DNA from: an uncultured Bacilli bacterium
GTDB lineage: Bacteria > Bacillota_I > Bacilli_A > RF39 > UBA660
Length of the DNA: 64,000 nt
Assembly (NCBI GenBank): GCA_934157235.1
Contig: CAKPHH010000003.1
Span: 1-64,000 of the forward strand
Direction of reading: 5' to 3'
Shown in pieces: positions 31,637-40,163 of the stretch (the stretch's first letter is position 1; the number at the start of each line of letters is the position of its first letter). The position numbers and the translations under genes were made by a program. The notes under the pieces were generated by a model, which was not told where the DNA came from, searched no databases, and saw only the letters and a program-made list of their open reading frames with translations.

Positions 31637-31741
31637 TTATTTTTTTCCTTTCAAATATATTTTTAGATACTTGTAGGAAATATCTGTTTTATAATTTTTT
31701 TCATTGATATAGTTATTATTGTTATTATTGTCTTCTTCCAT
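31637..31741 (-). CDS. Asn-rich leader ORF of asnS, 34 aa
   Basis: The ORF starts MEEDNNNNNNYINEKNYK, with six consecutive Asn codons (AAT AAT AAC AAT AAT AAC) and eight Asn in the first 16 residues. AAGGAAGTGA lies six bases before the ATG, directly after the T-box terminator. It ends LKGKK-TAA one base before the asnS ATG. The codons for ISY contain TTTCCT, which can pair with the AGGAAA of the asnS ribosome binding site near the ORF's end. A ribosome pausing on Asn codons could therefore change asnS translation. That it regulates is inference; a plain small protein is the alternative. Confidence 0.65.
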   Translation of the reverse strand: MEEDNNNNNNYINEKNYKTDISYKYLKIYLKGKK

Positions 31742-31761
31742 AAAATCACTTCCTTATATAT

Positions 31762-32045
31762 AAAAACACCCGATACATCCTACAATAAGGACGAATATCG
31801 GGTATCCGTGGTGCCACCTTAATTTATTATTAAAAAAACCATTATAAATAATGGTTTGCTTTCAATAATCACTCTTTTTTAGTTCTAACAAACCTAGCAA
31901 TATGATAACGGATTGCTTCCGAACTAGTCTACTAAGATATTATCTTTTCGGTAGTTTGCTCCAAGGTGTTCTTTCAACAAAATTTTATTATTAGTTCACA
32001 CTATACCTAACTCACTCGAATAAATTTTTTGTTTACTTTTCCTCT
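31762..32045 (-). promoter_or_regulatory. T-box riboswitch, Asn type
   Basis: The T-box core AAGGTGGCACCACGG is at 31806-31820 on the minus strand. The terminator pairs ACCCGATA with TATCGGGT (31762-31803), followed by TTTTT. Stem I has GAGTTAGG and a GTGTGAA distal element. An AAC triplet at 31968-31970 is the likely Asn specifier, in agreement with the gene. The structure is a standard transcriptional T-box. Confidence 0.9.
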
Positions 32046-32058
32046 TCATGGCAAGATA

Positions 32059-32087
32059 AATATAACATATTATTTTTTAGTTGTCAA
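32059..32087 (-). promoter_or_regulatory. Promoter of the asnS T-box leader
   Basis: TTGACA at 32082-32087, 17 bases, TATATT at 32059-32064. Confidence 0.75.
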
Positions 32088-32112
32088 AAAATGACTAGTT
32101 ATAAGAGTTTAT

Positions 32113-32142
32113 TTGATTAGATATTTTATTTTATGGTAAGAT
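32113..32142 (+). promoter_or_regulatory. Promoter of the 32163 gene
   Basis: TTGATT at 32113-32118, 18 bases, extended -10 TGgTAAGAT ending at 32142. It is divergent from the asnS promoter. Confidence 0.55.
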
Positions 32143-32162
32143 AAAACTAGGAGGATGATAAA

Positions 32163-33206
32163 ATGAAAGTTATTCAATATGGCTGTGGAAAAATGGCTAA
32201 GTATACAATGCGCTATGTTCTTGAAAACGGATGGGATATTGTTGGTGCAGTAGACATTAATCCAAATGTTATTGGAAAAGATGTTGGAGAAATTATAGGA
32301 GGAGAAAACGTTGGTGTTAAAGTAGTTTCTGTTGATGAAGCTGAGGCTTTATTTAGTGAAGTAAAAGCAGATGTTTGTATCGTTACTACAATGAGTTTAC
32401 TTGCTGATTGTCGTGATGCCTTACTTTTATGTGCTAAGCATGGAGTTAACGCTATTACTACTTGTGAAGAGGCTTTTTATCCAATAAACTCTAACCCTAC
32501 TCTTACTCTAGAAATTGATAAATTAGCTAAAGAAAATAATTGTACAATTACAGGTTCTGGTTATCAAGATGCTTTTTGGGGTAACTTGATCAGTACTTTA
32601 GCAGGTACAACTCAAAGAATTACTAAAATTAAAGGAAGTTCTTCTTATAATGTAGAAGATTATGGTATTGCTCTTGCAAAGGCACATGGTGCTGGTCTTA
32701 CTCCAGAGGAATTTGATAGAGATGTTGCGAGCGTTGATAGAATGAGCGATGAAGAACGTCAAAGTATTATTAATTCTGGTACTTATACACCAAGTTATAT
32801 GTGGAATGTTAATGGATGGTTATGTGATAAATTACATTTAGATGTAGTTAGTCAAACTCAAAAATGTGTTCCACAATTTAGTGATGAGGATATTCACTCT
32901 ACAACATTAGATATGGATATTAAAGCAGGAGTTGCGACTGGTATGAGTGCTGTTGTTACAACGACTACTAAACAAGGAATTATTTTAGAGACTGAATGTA
33001 TTGGTAAAGTTTACAGTAGTGAAGATTGTGATAGAAATGACTGGACAGTTGAAGGAGAACCTAATACTAATTTAGTTATTACTATACCTTGTACAGTTGA
33101 ACTTACTTGTTCAGCAATCGTAAATAGAATTCCTGATGTAGTTAAAGCTGAAGCTGGATTTGTACCTACTTCTAGAATGGGTGAAATGAAATATATTGTT
33201 AAATAA
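32163..33206 (+). CDS. 2,4-diaminopentanoate dehydrogenase-like NAD(P)-dependent oxidoreductase
   Basis: A Rossmann start, VIQYGCGKMAKYTMRYVLEN, and the following GAVDINPNVIGKDVGEIIG match the dihydrodipicolinate reductase-like superfamily. The length of 347 aa, the segment ITTCEEAFYPINSNPTLTLE and the ITGSGYQDAFWGNL stretch fit the 2,4-diaminopentanoate dehydrogenase group of ornithine fermenters. That enzyme oxidatively deaminates 2,4-diaminopentanoate to 2-amino-4-oxopentanoate. None of the partner ornithine-pathway genes is in the window, so the substrate here could be a related amino acid. Start after AGGAGGATGATAAA. It is a single gene with its own promoter and terminator. Confidence 0.75.
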   Translation: MKVIQYGCGKMAKYTMRYVLENGWDIVGAVDINPNVIGKDVGEIIGGENVGVKVVSVDEAEALFSEVKADVCIVTTMSLLADCRDALLLCAKHGVNAITTCEEAFYPINSNPTLTLEIDKLAKENNCTITGSGYQDAFWGNLISTLAGTTQRITKIKGSSSYNVEDYGIALAKAHGAGLTPEEFDRDVASVDRMSDEERQSIINSGTYTPSYMWNVNGWLCDKLHLDVVSQTQKCVPQFSDEDIHSTTLDMDIKAGVATGMSAVVTTTTKQGIILETECIGKVYSSEDCDRNDWTVEGEPNTNLVITIPCTVELTCSAIVNRIPDVVKAEAGFVPTSRMGEMKYIVK

Positions 33207-33228
33207 GGATGAAGTTCATCCTTTTTCT
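33207..33228 (+). terminator. Intrinsic terminator of the dehydrogenase gene
   Basis: GGATGA and TCATCC pair around a 3-nt loop immediately after the stop, followed by TTTTTCTTTT. Confidence 0.6.
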
Positions 33229-33248
33229 TTTGAAGTTTTCTCCATAGT

Positions 33249-33276
33249 AAAAAGTGTATATGACTATACACTTTTT
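33249..33276. terminator. Bidirectional terminator
   Basis: AAAAAGTGTATA and TATACACTTTTT pair perfectly around TGAC. It ends the minus-strand gene at 33294 and backs up the plus-strand terminator. Confidence 0.7.
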
Positions 33277-33293
33277 GTTTTTTAGATAAATTA

Positions 33294-33905
33294 TTATATT
33301 AAATTATCTTGGTTGTTATTTACTTGAGTATTATTGTTCATGTTGTTATTCATTGCAACATTATTATTTACAACATTAGTGTTTGCTTGAAAATTTTGTG
33401 GTGCATTTTGTTGTTCAAAACTATTGTTAAAGTTTAATACTTTTTGAACAAATTCACTTACTTTCTTATTAAATGGATTTTCTTTCATAGTTCTTCCAGT
33501 TAATGTAGAAATAATAAATGCAAACTTAGTAAATAAAATTAAATAGTCAATTCCAGAATCCATGAAACTAAGGATAGTCTTTATTGGACTAACAAATTTT
33601 GATTGGAATCCAAGTAGACTTATTTGATGGTCTAATGATAAGTAACTATTAAGAATAGCAATTACACTTTCAATAGCTTTGAATACTAGATTAATTCCAT
33701 CTGATATTAAAGTCCACGCTACAGAAACTAAAGTAATTCCAGCAAAGAATGTAAGAACACCTACCATTAGATTTTTTACTTTGTCATCTAATTCACCAAA
33801 GATTAACATTAAAATTACAACTAATAATAATGTTTGCCATCCAGCAAATAATGATGCTAGTAAGATGACTGCAGCTAAGCCATTATTGATTTTTAATTTA
33901 CTCAT
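33294..33905 (-). CDS. Hypothetical membrane protein with Asn-rich tail
   Basis: Four hydrophobic stretches at about residues 8-35, 43-68, 74-95 and 118-140 make this a small integral membrane protein. The last ~45 residues are soluble and dominated by Asn and Gln (NNNVAMNNNMNNNTQVNNNQ). Start supported by AGGAGGAGTAAAA. I do not recognise the family. Asn-rich tails recur in this genome (see 9288-10226), possibly through AAT/AAC repeat expansion at low GC. Single gene, no operon partner. Confidence 0.7.
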   Translation of the reverse strand: MSKLKINNGLAAVILLASLFAGWQTLLLVVILMLIFGELDDKVKNLMVGVLTFFAGITLVSVAWTLISDGINLVFKAIESVIAILNSYLSLDHQISLLGFQSKFVSPIKTILSFMDSGIDYLILFTKFAFIISTLTGRTMKENPFNKKVSEFVQKVLNFNNSFEQQNAPQNFQANTNVVNNNVAMNNNMNNNTQVNNNQDNLI

Positions 33906-34006
33906 TTTTACTCCTCCTATTCTATATTAATTATATAAATTATTGGAAAGTTTTTCAAGATTTTAGTAGACAATATACTTATATATTTTATTTAAGTTTC
34001 ACTCAG

Positions 34007-34038
34007 AAAAAAAGATATTAATCTAAGTCAATATCTTT
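34007..34038 (-). terminator. Intrinsic terminator overlapping the phosphatase stop
   Basis: AAAGATATT pairs with AATATCTTT and runs into seven T on the minus strand. The stem covers the last codons of the gene. Confidence 0.65.
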
Positions 34039-34566
34039 AAAGCTATATTCCCAGCCTGGTTGCCAAGCACCTGTTTTTCTCCAGTCGTTAGCATTAGCTT
34101 CTTCCCAAGAGATATGTTTTGTAATTACTTCTATTGCTAGTTGAGGAGCTCTATGAGCTATAATACCAATTGTTTTACCTTGGTAGTTTTCATTTACATA
34201 TTTTAAGAACTCTCTAATTCTTTTTTCAACATCTTGTAAAGATTCTCCATTTGGAAAGGGAGTTTCGATATGTTCTTCATAAATTACTTGGTTCTTATCA
34301 CCACCATCTAAATCTCCATAATTACATTCTCTAAGTCTATTATCTTCTATAGCTTTGAATTCAGGAAAAGCTAGTTTAGCTGATTCTTTTGCTCTTATTA
34401 AATCAGACGTGAATAATACATCAAATTTATAGGGAGTGTTTTTTCCTAAATTAACAGCTTGTTCTTTACCTAAATCATTTAATTCTACTTGTTTCCAACC
34501 AGAACATTTTTTGGTTGCATTATCATATGTTGTACCATGTACATAATAAATTATTTTTGTTTCCAT
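34018..34566 (-). CDS. Histidine phosphatase family protein with altered RHG motif
   Basis: Phosphoglycerate mutase/histidine phosphatase fold. The N-terminal catalytic motif reads IIYYVHGTTYDN, so the His is kept but the Arg of RHG is Val. Other marks are intact: VLFTSDLIRAKESAKLAF with the second Arg, LRECNYGDLDG, and the second catalytic His in TIGIIAHRAPQLAIE. Loss of the first Arg should reduce phosphate binding, so activity may be weak or altered. The ATG at 34566 follows GTAGGAGGATAT; a longer in-frame start upstream would run through this site. Substrate unknown; stands alone. Confidence 0.85.
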   Translation of the reverse strand: METKIIYYVHGTTYDNATKKCSGWKQVELNDLGKEQAVNLGKNTPYKFDVLFTSDLIRAKESAKLAFPEFKAIEDNRLRECNYGDLDGGDKNQVIYEEHIETPFPNGESLQDVEKRIREFLKYVNENYQGKTIGIIAHRAPQLAIEVITKHISWEEANANDWRKTGAWQPGWEYSFKDIDLD

Positions 34567-34751
34567 ATATCCTCCTACTACTATTATACTATTTATCTTC
34601 ATTAGTACCTAATTTATATTTAAAAAATTTAACTAGAGTTTTTCAAAAGTTTATAAAAAATATATCTTTTTATTTTTTTATAGAATATCAGAAAATTTAG
34701 GTTTAAAATAATAATATAACTTATAAAAAATATTATGAATGGTGAAATGCA

Positions 34752-35453
34752 ATGAACAAAACAAATTCAGAAAAAATTTTAACTTACTGTGATAATTTAT
34801 CTAAAATAAAAATAGATTCATTTGATTATTATAAAATTATTAATCCATATAATGATTGTAATAAGGAGCAAATAAAAGTTATTACAACTAAATTTTACAC
34901 TAGGTTTTATAATGATAAAAAGAAAAGAAGATTAATACTAGGAAGTAATCCAGCAAGAAGGGCTTCTGCGGTTACAGGAGTTCCCTTTGAAGATGCAATT
35001 CATTTACAAAAAGAAACCGGAATATTCATCGATAACTTTTATGTTAATAAATCTTCTTCTAACTTTCTTTATGATGTTATTGATGAATATGGAGGATGTG
35101 AAAAGTTTTATAATGATTTTTATATGAATTTTGTATTTCCTTTAGGTATTTCTAAAATTAATTCTAAGGGAAATGAAGTTAATTACAACTATTATGATGT
35201 TAAGCAATATGAGGAAAGATTTGAAGAGTATATTATTAAATCAATTAAAGAGATTCTTCAATTTAATATAGATACTTCGATATGTTATTGTATTGGTAGT
35301 GGGAAAAATTATGAATATTTAGTAAAACTAAATAGAAAATATAATTTCTTTAAAGAGATTCTTCCACTGGAACATCCTAGATTTATAATGCAATATAATT
35401 CTAAGAATAAAGATTTGTATTTAAAGAAATATTTAGAGGCTTTGAAAAAATAA
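34752..35453 (+). CDS. SMUG2-like uracil-DNA glycosylase family protein
   Basis: The family pattern of DUF4918/SMUG2 glycosylases is clear: LILGSNPARRASAVTGVPFE at about residue 60, GGCEKFYNDFYMNFVFPLG, VNYNYYD, CIGSGKNYEYLVKLNRKYNF and, at the end, the catalytic-loop-like ILPLEHPRFIMQYNSKNKD. Such enzymes remove damaged or deaminated bases, chiefly uracil, from DNA. The 233-aa length fits. It begins after GGTGAAATGCA. It is a lone plus-strand gene facing a minus-strand HTH gene across a shared terminator. Confidence 0.82.
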   Translation: MNKTNSEKILTYCDNLSKIKIDSFDYYKIINPYNDCNKEQIKVITTKFYTRFYNDKKKRRLILGSNPARRASAVTGVPFEDAIHLQKETGIFIDNFYVNKSSSNFLYDVIDEYGGCEKFYNDFYMNFVFPLGISKINSKGNEVNYNYYDVKQYEERFEEYIIKSIKEILQFNIDTSICYCIGSGKNYEYLVKLNRKYNFFKEILPLEHPRFIMQYNSKNKDLYLKKYLEALKK

Positions 35454-35500
35454 TAAGTTTTATTAGAATTTATTTATACTTAGCAATTTATTTTTAATTA

Positions 35501-35538
35501 GAAAAACCGATAGATTATTTGAGGATCTATCGGTTTTA
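35501..35538. terminator. Bidirectional terminator
   Basis: AACCGATAGAT and ATCTATCGGTT form a perfect 11-bp stem with A and T flanks between the convergent SMUG2-like and HTH genes. Confidence 0.75.
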
Positions 35539-36243
35539 TTAACAATTATTAGTCATTGTTAGAGGGACTTTATAAAGAGTTATTTTATTATTTGCATCAG
35601 TAGCACTTATTTGGAGATATAGTCTATTCTTCTTATAATTGATACAAGTTTTAGAATAATTATCAATATTAAAACGAACATCTTTTAAGTAGTCTTCTAA
35701 TCTTATAGGATTTTTTCCTTTATAAGAATCATTACCTATTTTGGTTTCAGTATTATTATTGCTTTCATATAAAACACACTCTATCTTTTTATATTCCGTT
35801 ATATCATCACCATTACAATAAGTAATATTAGAAATATAAATAGATGATTTTTTATCATTATAGGCAATACTTCCAGATATTTTAAAGTTAGAACAACTAG
35901 AAGTTAAAGTTTTAAATTCAAAATTATGATTATGAAGATAATTATTGTAAATAATAAAAGAAGATAAGACAACTATAATAGATAATAAGATTATAATAAT
36001 TATTAATTTACTCTTATTAGATTTATTTTTTGAAGAAACTCTTCCTTCTAGTAAATCTTCGATGTTGACATTAAAATCTTTACTTATTTCTTTTAATAAA
36101 CTTACATCTGGGATATTTTTACCATTTTCCCATTTACTTACGGCTTGATAAGTTACACCATATTTTTCAGCAAACTCAGCTTGAGTTAAGTTGTTTTTCT
36201 TTCGTATTACTTTGATAAGTTTTCCGATTTTTTCTTGATCCAT
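35539..36243 (-). CDS. Membrane-anchored XRE-family HTH regulator
   Basis: Residues 4-60 are an XRE helix-turn-helix (NLTQAEFAEKYGVTYQAVSK, then NIPDVSLLKEISKDFNVNIE). A basic stretch (KNKSNKSK) leads to one membrane helix at about 81-103 (LIIIIILLSIIVVLSSFIIY), and ~130 residues lie outside. It is a shorter relative of the 2705-3925 protein, with a different outside part that contains five Cys, perhaps disulfide-bonded. The target and signal are unknown. It lies 21 bases downstream of alr and is probably co-transcribed with it. Confidence 0.8.
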   Translation of the reverse strand: MDQEKIGKLIKVIRKKNNLTQAEFAEKYGVTYQAVSKWENGKNIPDVSLLKEISKDFNVNIEDLLEGRVSSKNKSNKSKLIIIIILLSIIVVLSSFIIYNNYLHNHNFEFKTLTSSCSNFKISGSIAYNDKKSSIYISNITYCNGDDITEYKKIECVLYESNNNTETKIGNDSYKGKNPIRLEDYLKDVRFNIDNYSKTCINYKKNRLYLQISATDANNKITLYKVPLTMTNNC

Positions 36244-36264
36244 ATAGTCACTTCCTTACTACTT

Positions 36265-37353
36265 TTAATCAATAAATACTCTTGGGACACGATTAGATAT
36301 AGTTGATAATATTTCATAATTAATAGTGTTACATTCTTCAGCTATTTCTTCTAAAGTTATATTTTCATTGTCCCAGATGTAGACATAATCCCCTACTTTT
36401 ACATCTTTAATATCAGTTACATCAATCATAAAAGAATCCATACAGACTGTACCTACTATTGGAACGATTTTATCTTTGATGATAACTTTTCCTTTGTTAG
36501 AAAGATTACGACGAATGCCATCTGCATAACCAATACCAATAGTTGCGATAGTCATTTTCTTTGGAGTTATAAAAGTTCGTCCATAACTTATACTAGTTCC
36601 TTTTGGTACTTCTTTTATAAATAAAACATGAGACTTTAATTTAGCAACAGGTCTAAAATCAAGAGTTTTTGGCATATTATCAGCAGGAGGATAACCATAT
36701 AATAAAATACCTGGTCTTACTAAATTACAAATAGCATCATTGACATTTAAAATACCATTAGATGCTTCAGCATGAATATACTTAATATCTTTATAATATT
36801 CCTTTATTTTAGCAACACCTTGTTTAAATAAAGTCATTTGACTATTAGTAAATTCTTGATCTTTATCAGCAGATGAGAGATGAGTATAAACTCCCTCTAC
36901 TTTGATGTTTTTTGTTGTTTGTAAGAATTTTAAAACATTATCTAGATCTGCAATATTAAAACCAGTTCTACCCATACCTGTTTCTAGTTCTAGATGAATA
37001 GTAAAGTTAGATTTCAATTTACTTAGTTGTTCTAGAAAAGAAAGAGAAGCAATACCAGTAGTTACATTATATTTAACTACATTATCTATATCTTCTAAGT
37101 ATGGTTGGTTTAAGACAAATATTTCATTTTCAAAGCCTAGTTTTCTTAATTCAACAGCTTCTTTTACAATAGCTGTTGCGATTATTTTGAAATCTTTAAT
37201 AAGAGAAATATTTTTATTTAGATATGTTCCATAACTATTAGCTTTCATGACATACATAATGTCTTTATTAGGACCAATTATCTTTTTTATTTCTTCTATA
37301 TTATGTTTAAAAGCACTAGTACTTATTTCTAATATAGATTGTCTTTCATTCAT
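36265..37353 (-). CDS. alr: Alanine racemase
   Basis: Makes D-Ala for peptidoglycan. The PLP lysine is in MYVMKANSYG at about residue 37; the usual YGHG continues as YGTY here, a deviation. The barrel has HLELETGMGRTGF, VYTHLSSADKD and VRPGILLYGYPP. The C-terminal beta domain has the catalytic Tyr in TSISYGRTF and VGTVCMDSFMIDVTD. At 362 aa it is normal. Start after GAGGTGTATATTAT. The downstream HTH gene is 21 bases away. Confidence 0.92.
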   Translation of the reverse strand: MNERQSILEISTSAFKHNIEEIKKIIGPNKDIMYVMKANSYGTYLNKNISLIKDFKIIATAIVKEAVELRKLGFENEIFVLNQPYLEDIDNVVKYNVTTGIASLSFLEQLSKLKSNFTIHLELETGMGRTGFNIADLDNVLKFLQTTKNIKVEGVYTHLSSADKDQEFTNSQMTLFKQGVAKIKEYYKDIKYIHAEASNGILNVNDAICNLVRPGILLYGYPPADNMPKTLDFRPVAKLKSHVLFIKEVPKGTSISYGRTFITPKKMTIATIGIGYADGIRRNLSNKGKVIIKDKIVPIVGTVCMDSFMIDVTDIKDVKVGDYVYIWDNENITLEEIAEECNTINYEILSTISNRVPRVFID

Positions 37354-37433
37354 ATAATATACACCTCATGTTTATAATTATTTGTTTTATTTAATTATTA
37401 TACCATTATATTGTAATTTATGAATTATTTTTT

Positions 37434-37466
37434 AAAAGAAAAGAATGGTTTTTTGAGCCATTCTTT
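37434..37466 (-). terminator. Intrinsic terminator of the vWA gene
   Basis: AAGAATGG and CCATTCTT pair around a loop just past the stop at 37469, followed by TTCTTTT on the minus strand. Confidence 0.6.
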
Positions 37467-37468
37467 GA

Positions 37469-40042
37469 TTATTCAACTATGTAAGGATTTGTAGCAGTTC
37501 CATTTCCATCTAATGTTCTTGTACCATTAGCAAGAGAAATTGTAGGTCTAATACCATTTGTACTAGCAACATTTGTAAAGCTTAGAGCACCAGTTGTTGT
37601 CATTCTAAAACCTCTGGCATAGCTTATACTAAAGTCGGCTGGAGACATTGTCCAATAGTTTTTGCCAGTATATAAATAATATTTTTCATTGGCAGCACCT
37701 CTTCCACCTGCTAACATTACTTCATCGGCAGTTAATAAACCGACTGGGTATTTTAACTTGCCATTACCGTCAGATGAGGCTGAAACTGTAAAACCATCTC
37801 GTTGGGAGTTTGAACATTTTACACTTGGTTTATAGATACTCCAGACCCTATTGTAGGTGCCAAAACGTGAATACTCTTTTTTAGCATCATTATCTTTTCC
37901 TACTAACGATCCCAGGCTAAATTTTCTATCATTACACCAGATTGTATCTTCTAGTTTGTCGGTATAATTTTGTAAATTTTCTTCATACCAAGTAGTGATT
38001 GCATCTTTTATTGGAGAGGTATTGTCATTAGAGAGCATTTCATTTTTTATCGTTTCAATATCTTTTCCATCAGTTAAAGCAAAACAGTAAACATGCGATT
38101 GGCTTCCAAAATAGTGAATATAATAGACAGTAGTACAGGTGCCTGTGTCATTAAAACAGCTATAATGGTACTTCGTAGCAACAATATGACTAGATGTTTC
38201 CCAGCTAGTGATCTTATAAGTATTGAGTAAAGTATATTTTTCACCATCCCAGGAAATATCATTTCCATACAGACTTGGTGGTGTTTTAGATTCTGACTCA
38301 TATCTTGTTCCTGACATATAACCGGCGTCTGATGGGGAATTGTAACTTGAATTGAAGACACTTGTACCTATTTGACTATTAGTGCCAGTATTATTACATT
38401 GGTTATTTTCATCTGGTAGTCCATTGTATATCATCTTTATTCCACCAGTCTCAGTGGTTCTAACAATCTTCCAACACATATTAGCAAATAATACATTGTT
38501 GTTAGAAACGATTCCTCTATAATAATGAACTGGATACTTATCATTTTGAGTTTCAGCCATTGTGTAAACTCCTGAAGTTCTTTCGATTGGTGAGGAATTA
38601 AAATCAGTATTAGTATCTAACCCTTTTGAAGAGGACGAAATGTAATCATAAAAAGTAGGAATGGTATAAATAGTTCCATCAGCACTTTTTGATATTGATA
38701 CTTTTGTCCAAGTAGCCTTCAAAGTTACATCATTAAGAGGCATTATAAAACTATTTCCTATTTTGGTAACTTCAGAAGAGATGATTTCATAACTCTTAAA
38801 TTTATAACCATTACAGATTGGTGTAGTTTCTGATATTTCTATCACATCATAAGCTATACCTACTGTTGATGGAGGGAGATTACTAACAGTACAATCCGGA
38901 GGAGCATTACCATCATAAATAACTTTAGAATAATTAGAAATAATTGGAGTTTCGGTGCTTGTTACTGTTTCTGTTGTATTGGAAATTGTATAGTCAATTT
39001 TTGTATTCTTTAATATTTGATATAATCCAGCAACATTCATATATTCATCTTTTAATTTTACCTCAAATGACATAGAAATAGTTGCTCCCGACGAAAGTAG
39101 ATTCTTTAGATCTGTACTTTCAAAACTCCATGATAATTTACTATCATTGGTAACTATTTTGCCAATATTAGCGGAGGTCTTTTTATTATTAAGAGTGAAT
39201 TGGTCACTATTAATAAATGTTTCTAAAGTAAAATTAGTATAGGCTGTTGATGCCATATAACTTAGATTTTTATTTAATAGTTCATTAAAATCATTGGTAC
39301 TAGTAGTAGCGTATGATATATTACTAATCTTTTTTAGGGTAGCATTTACTTTATTACCAACATTATATTGAACAGAATAAAAGTTTTTTATATTCTTATA
39401 TGTTTCTCTTATTTCTGTATAAACTTTTTCTTCTTTACCGATGTCTTTAGAAGGAATGCCATCAGTAATCATTAAAATATTTAATTCGTGTTCTTGATTA
39501 TAAGTGGATTTCTTTAAGAATTCATCTAATTTTTCTAAGGCACTATAATAACTTAGGCCTTTGCTTCCGTCTATACTACCATATAGGCTAATATATAAAC
39601 CAGTATCAGTAGTTTGAAAATCATTTATTAGTTTTGCTTCTGAATTAAATCTTATAACAGCTAAAGTATTACCATCTTGGGCAGAAAGAAAAGCTCTACC
39701 AAACATCTGAACTATTCTTTTTAAAGTATCATCACTTAGCGAGTCATCCAAGAGCAAAACTAAATCAACAGCTTTTGATTTGGAAAGTTTTTGAGTAGTG
39801 AGACTAAGATCAATCCTAGCGGTTCCTTTTGCTATCCATTTAGCAGTTTCAGTAACTTGCCATGATCCTTCATCAGAACTATAGGCTAAAGCATTTGATT
39901 TAATAGTAATGGAACTAACTATACTATCAGTAGCAAATGATACTTGTAAGGCAATTATTAATAAAATTATAATAAGAAAACTGGTAATACTTATTTTCAC
40001 TACGTTGAGTTTATTTTGTGAATTTATTTTGAAATTTTTCAT
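37469..40042 (-). CDS. Large secreted vWA-domain protein with InlB-like repeat
   Basis: A signal or anchor helix lies at residues 15-37 (VKISITSFLIIILLIIALQV). A von Willebrand A domain covers about 70-270, with a MIDAS-like DDSLSDD in VDLVLLLDDSLSDD and later LMITDGIPS. Then a beta region, an InlB B-repeat-like segment near residue 390-440 (FKSYEII...LKATW), and a C-terminal ~400-residue domain (FANMCWKIVRTTETGG, YWTMSPADFS, GIRPTISL) common in surface proteins of gut Bacillota. It ends without LPxTG, so it is secreted or held by its N-terminal helix. I chose the ATG at 40042 (MKNFKINSQN). An adhesin role is inferred. Confidence 0.8.
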   Translation of the reverse strand: MKNFKINSQNKLNVVKISITSFLIIILLIIALQVSFATDSIVSSITIKSNALAYSSDEGSWQVTETAKWIAKGTARIDLSLTTQKLSKSKAVDLVLLLDDSLSDDTLKRIVQMFGRAFLSAQDGNTLAVIRFNSEAKLINDFQTTDTGLYISLYGSIDGSKGLSYYSALEKLDEFLKKSTYNQEHELNILMITDGIPSKDIGKEEKVYTEIRETYKNIKNFYSVQYNVGNKVNATLKKISNISYATTSTNDFNELLNKNLSYMASTAYTNFTLETFINSDQFTLNNKKTSANIGKIVTNDSKLSWSFESTDLKNLLSSGATISMSFEVKLKDEYMNVAGLYQILKNTKIDYTISNTTETVTSTETPIISNYSKVIYDGNAPPDCTVSNLPPSTVGIAYDVIEISETTPICNGYKFKSYEIISSEVTKIGNSFIMPLNDVTLKATWTKVSISKSADGTIYTIPTFYDYISSSSKGLDTNTDFNSSPIERTSGVYTMAETQNDKYPVHYYRGIVSNNNVLFANMCWKIVRTTETGGIKMIYNGLPDENNQCNNTGTNSQIGTSVFNSSYNSPSDAGYMSGTRYESESKTPPSLYGNDISWDGEKYTLLNTYKITSWETSSHIVATKYHYSCFNDTGTCTTVYYIHYFGSQSHVYCFALTDGKDIETIKNEMLSNDNTSPIKDAITTWYEENLQNYTDKLEDTIWCNDRKFSLGSLVGKDNDAKKEYSRFGTYNRVWSIYKPSVKCSNSQRDGFTVSASSDGNGKLKYPVGLLTADEVMLAGGRGAANEKYYLYTGKNYWTMSPADFSISYARGFRMTTTGALSFTNVASTNGIRPTISLANGTRTLDGNGTATNPYIVE

Positions 40043-40135
40043 AAGTTTTGTGCCTTTCTCTAGTTTTATTTTTACAATATTTCTGATAATAAATACTTTT
40101 GTTTTTTCTACTATAAACAATGTACAGAGTAAGGA

Positions 40136-40160
40136 TTAAAAACTACAGTCGTAGTTTTTT
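40136..40160 (-). terminator. Intrinsic terminator of the Ca-ATPase operon
   Basis: AAAACTAC and GTAGTTTT pair around a four-base loop, with T run on the minus strand, just past the stop at 40164. Confidence 0.65.
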
Positions 40161-40163
40161 ATT

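Noticed and set aside
31637..31741. Asn-rich ORF as mere low-complexity noise
   Set aside because: Partly kept as a doubt, but a good ribosome binding site, position directly before asnS and one-base coupling make chance less likely.
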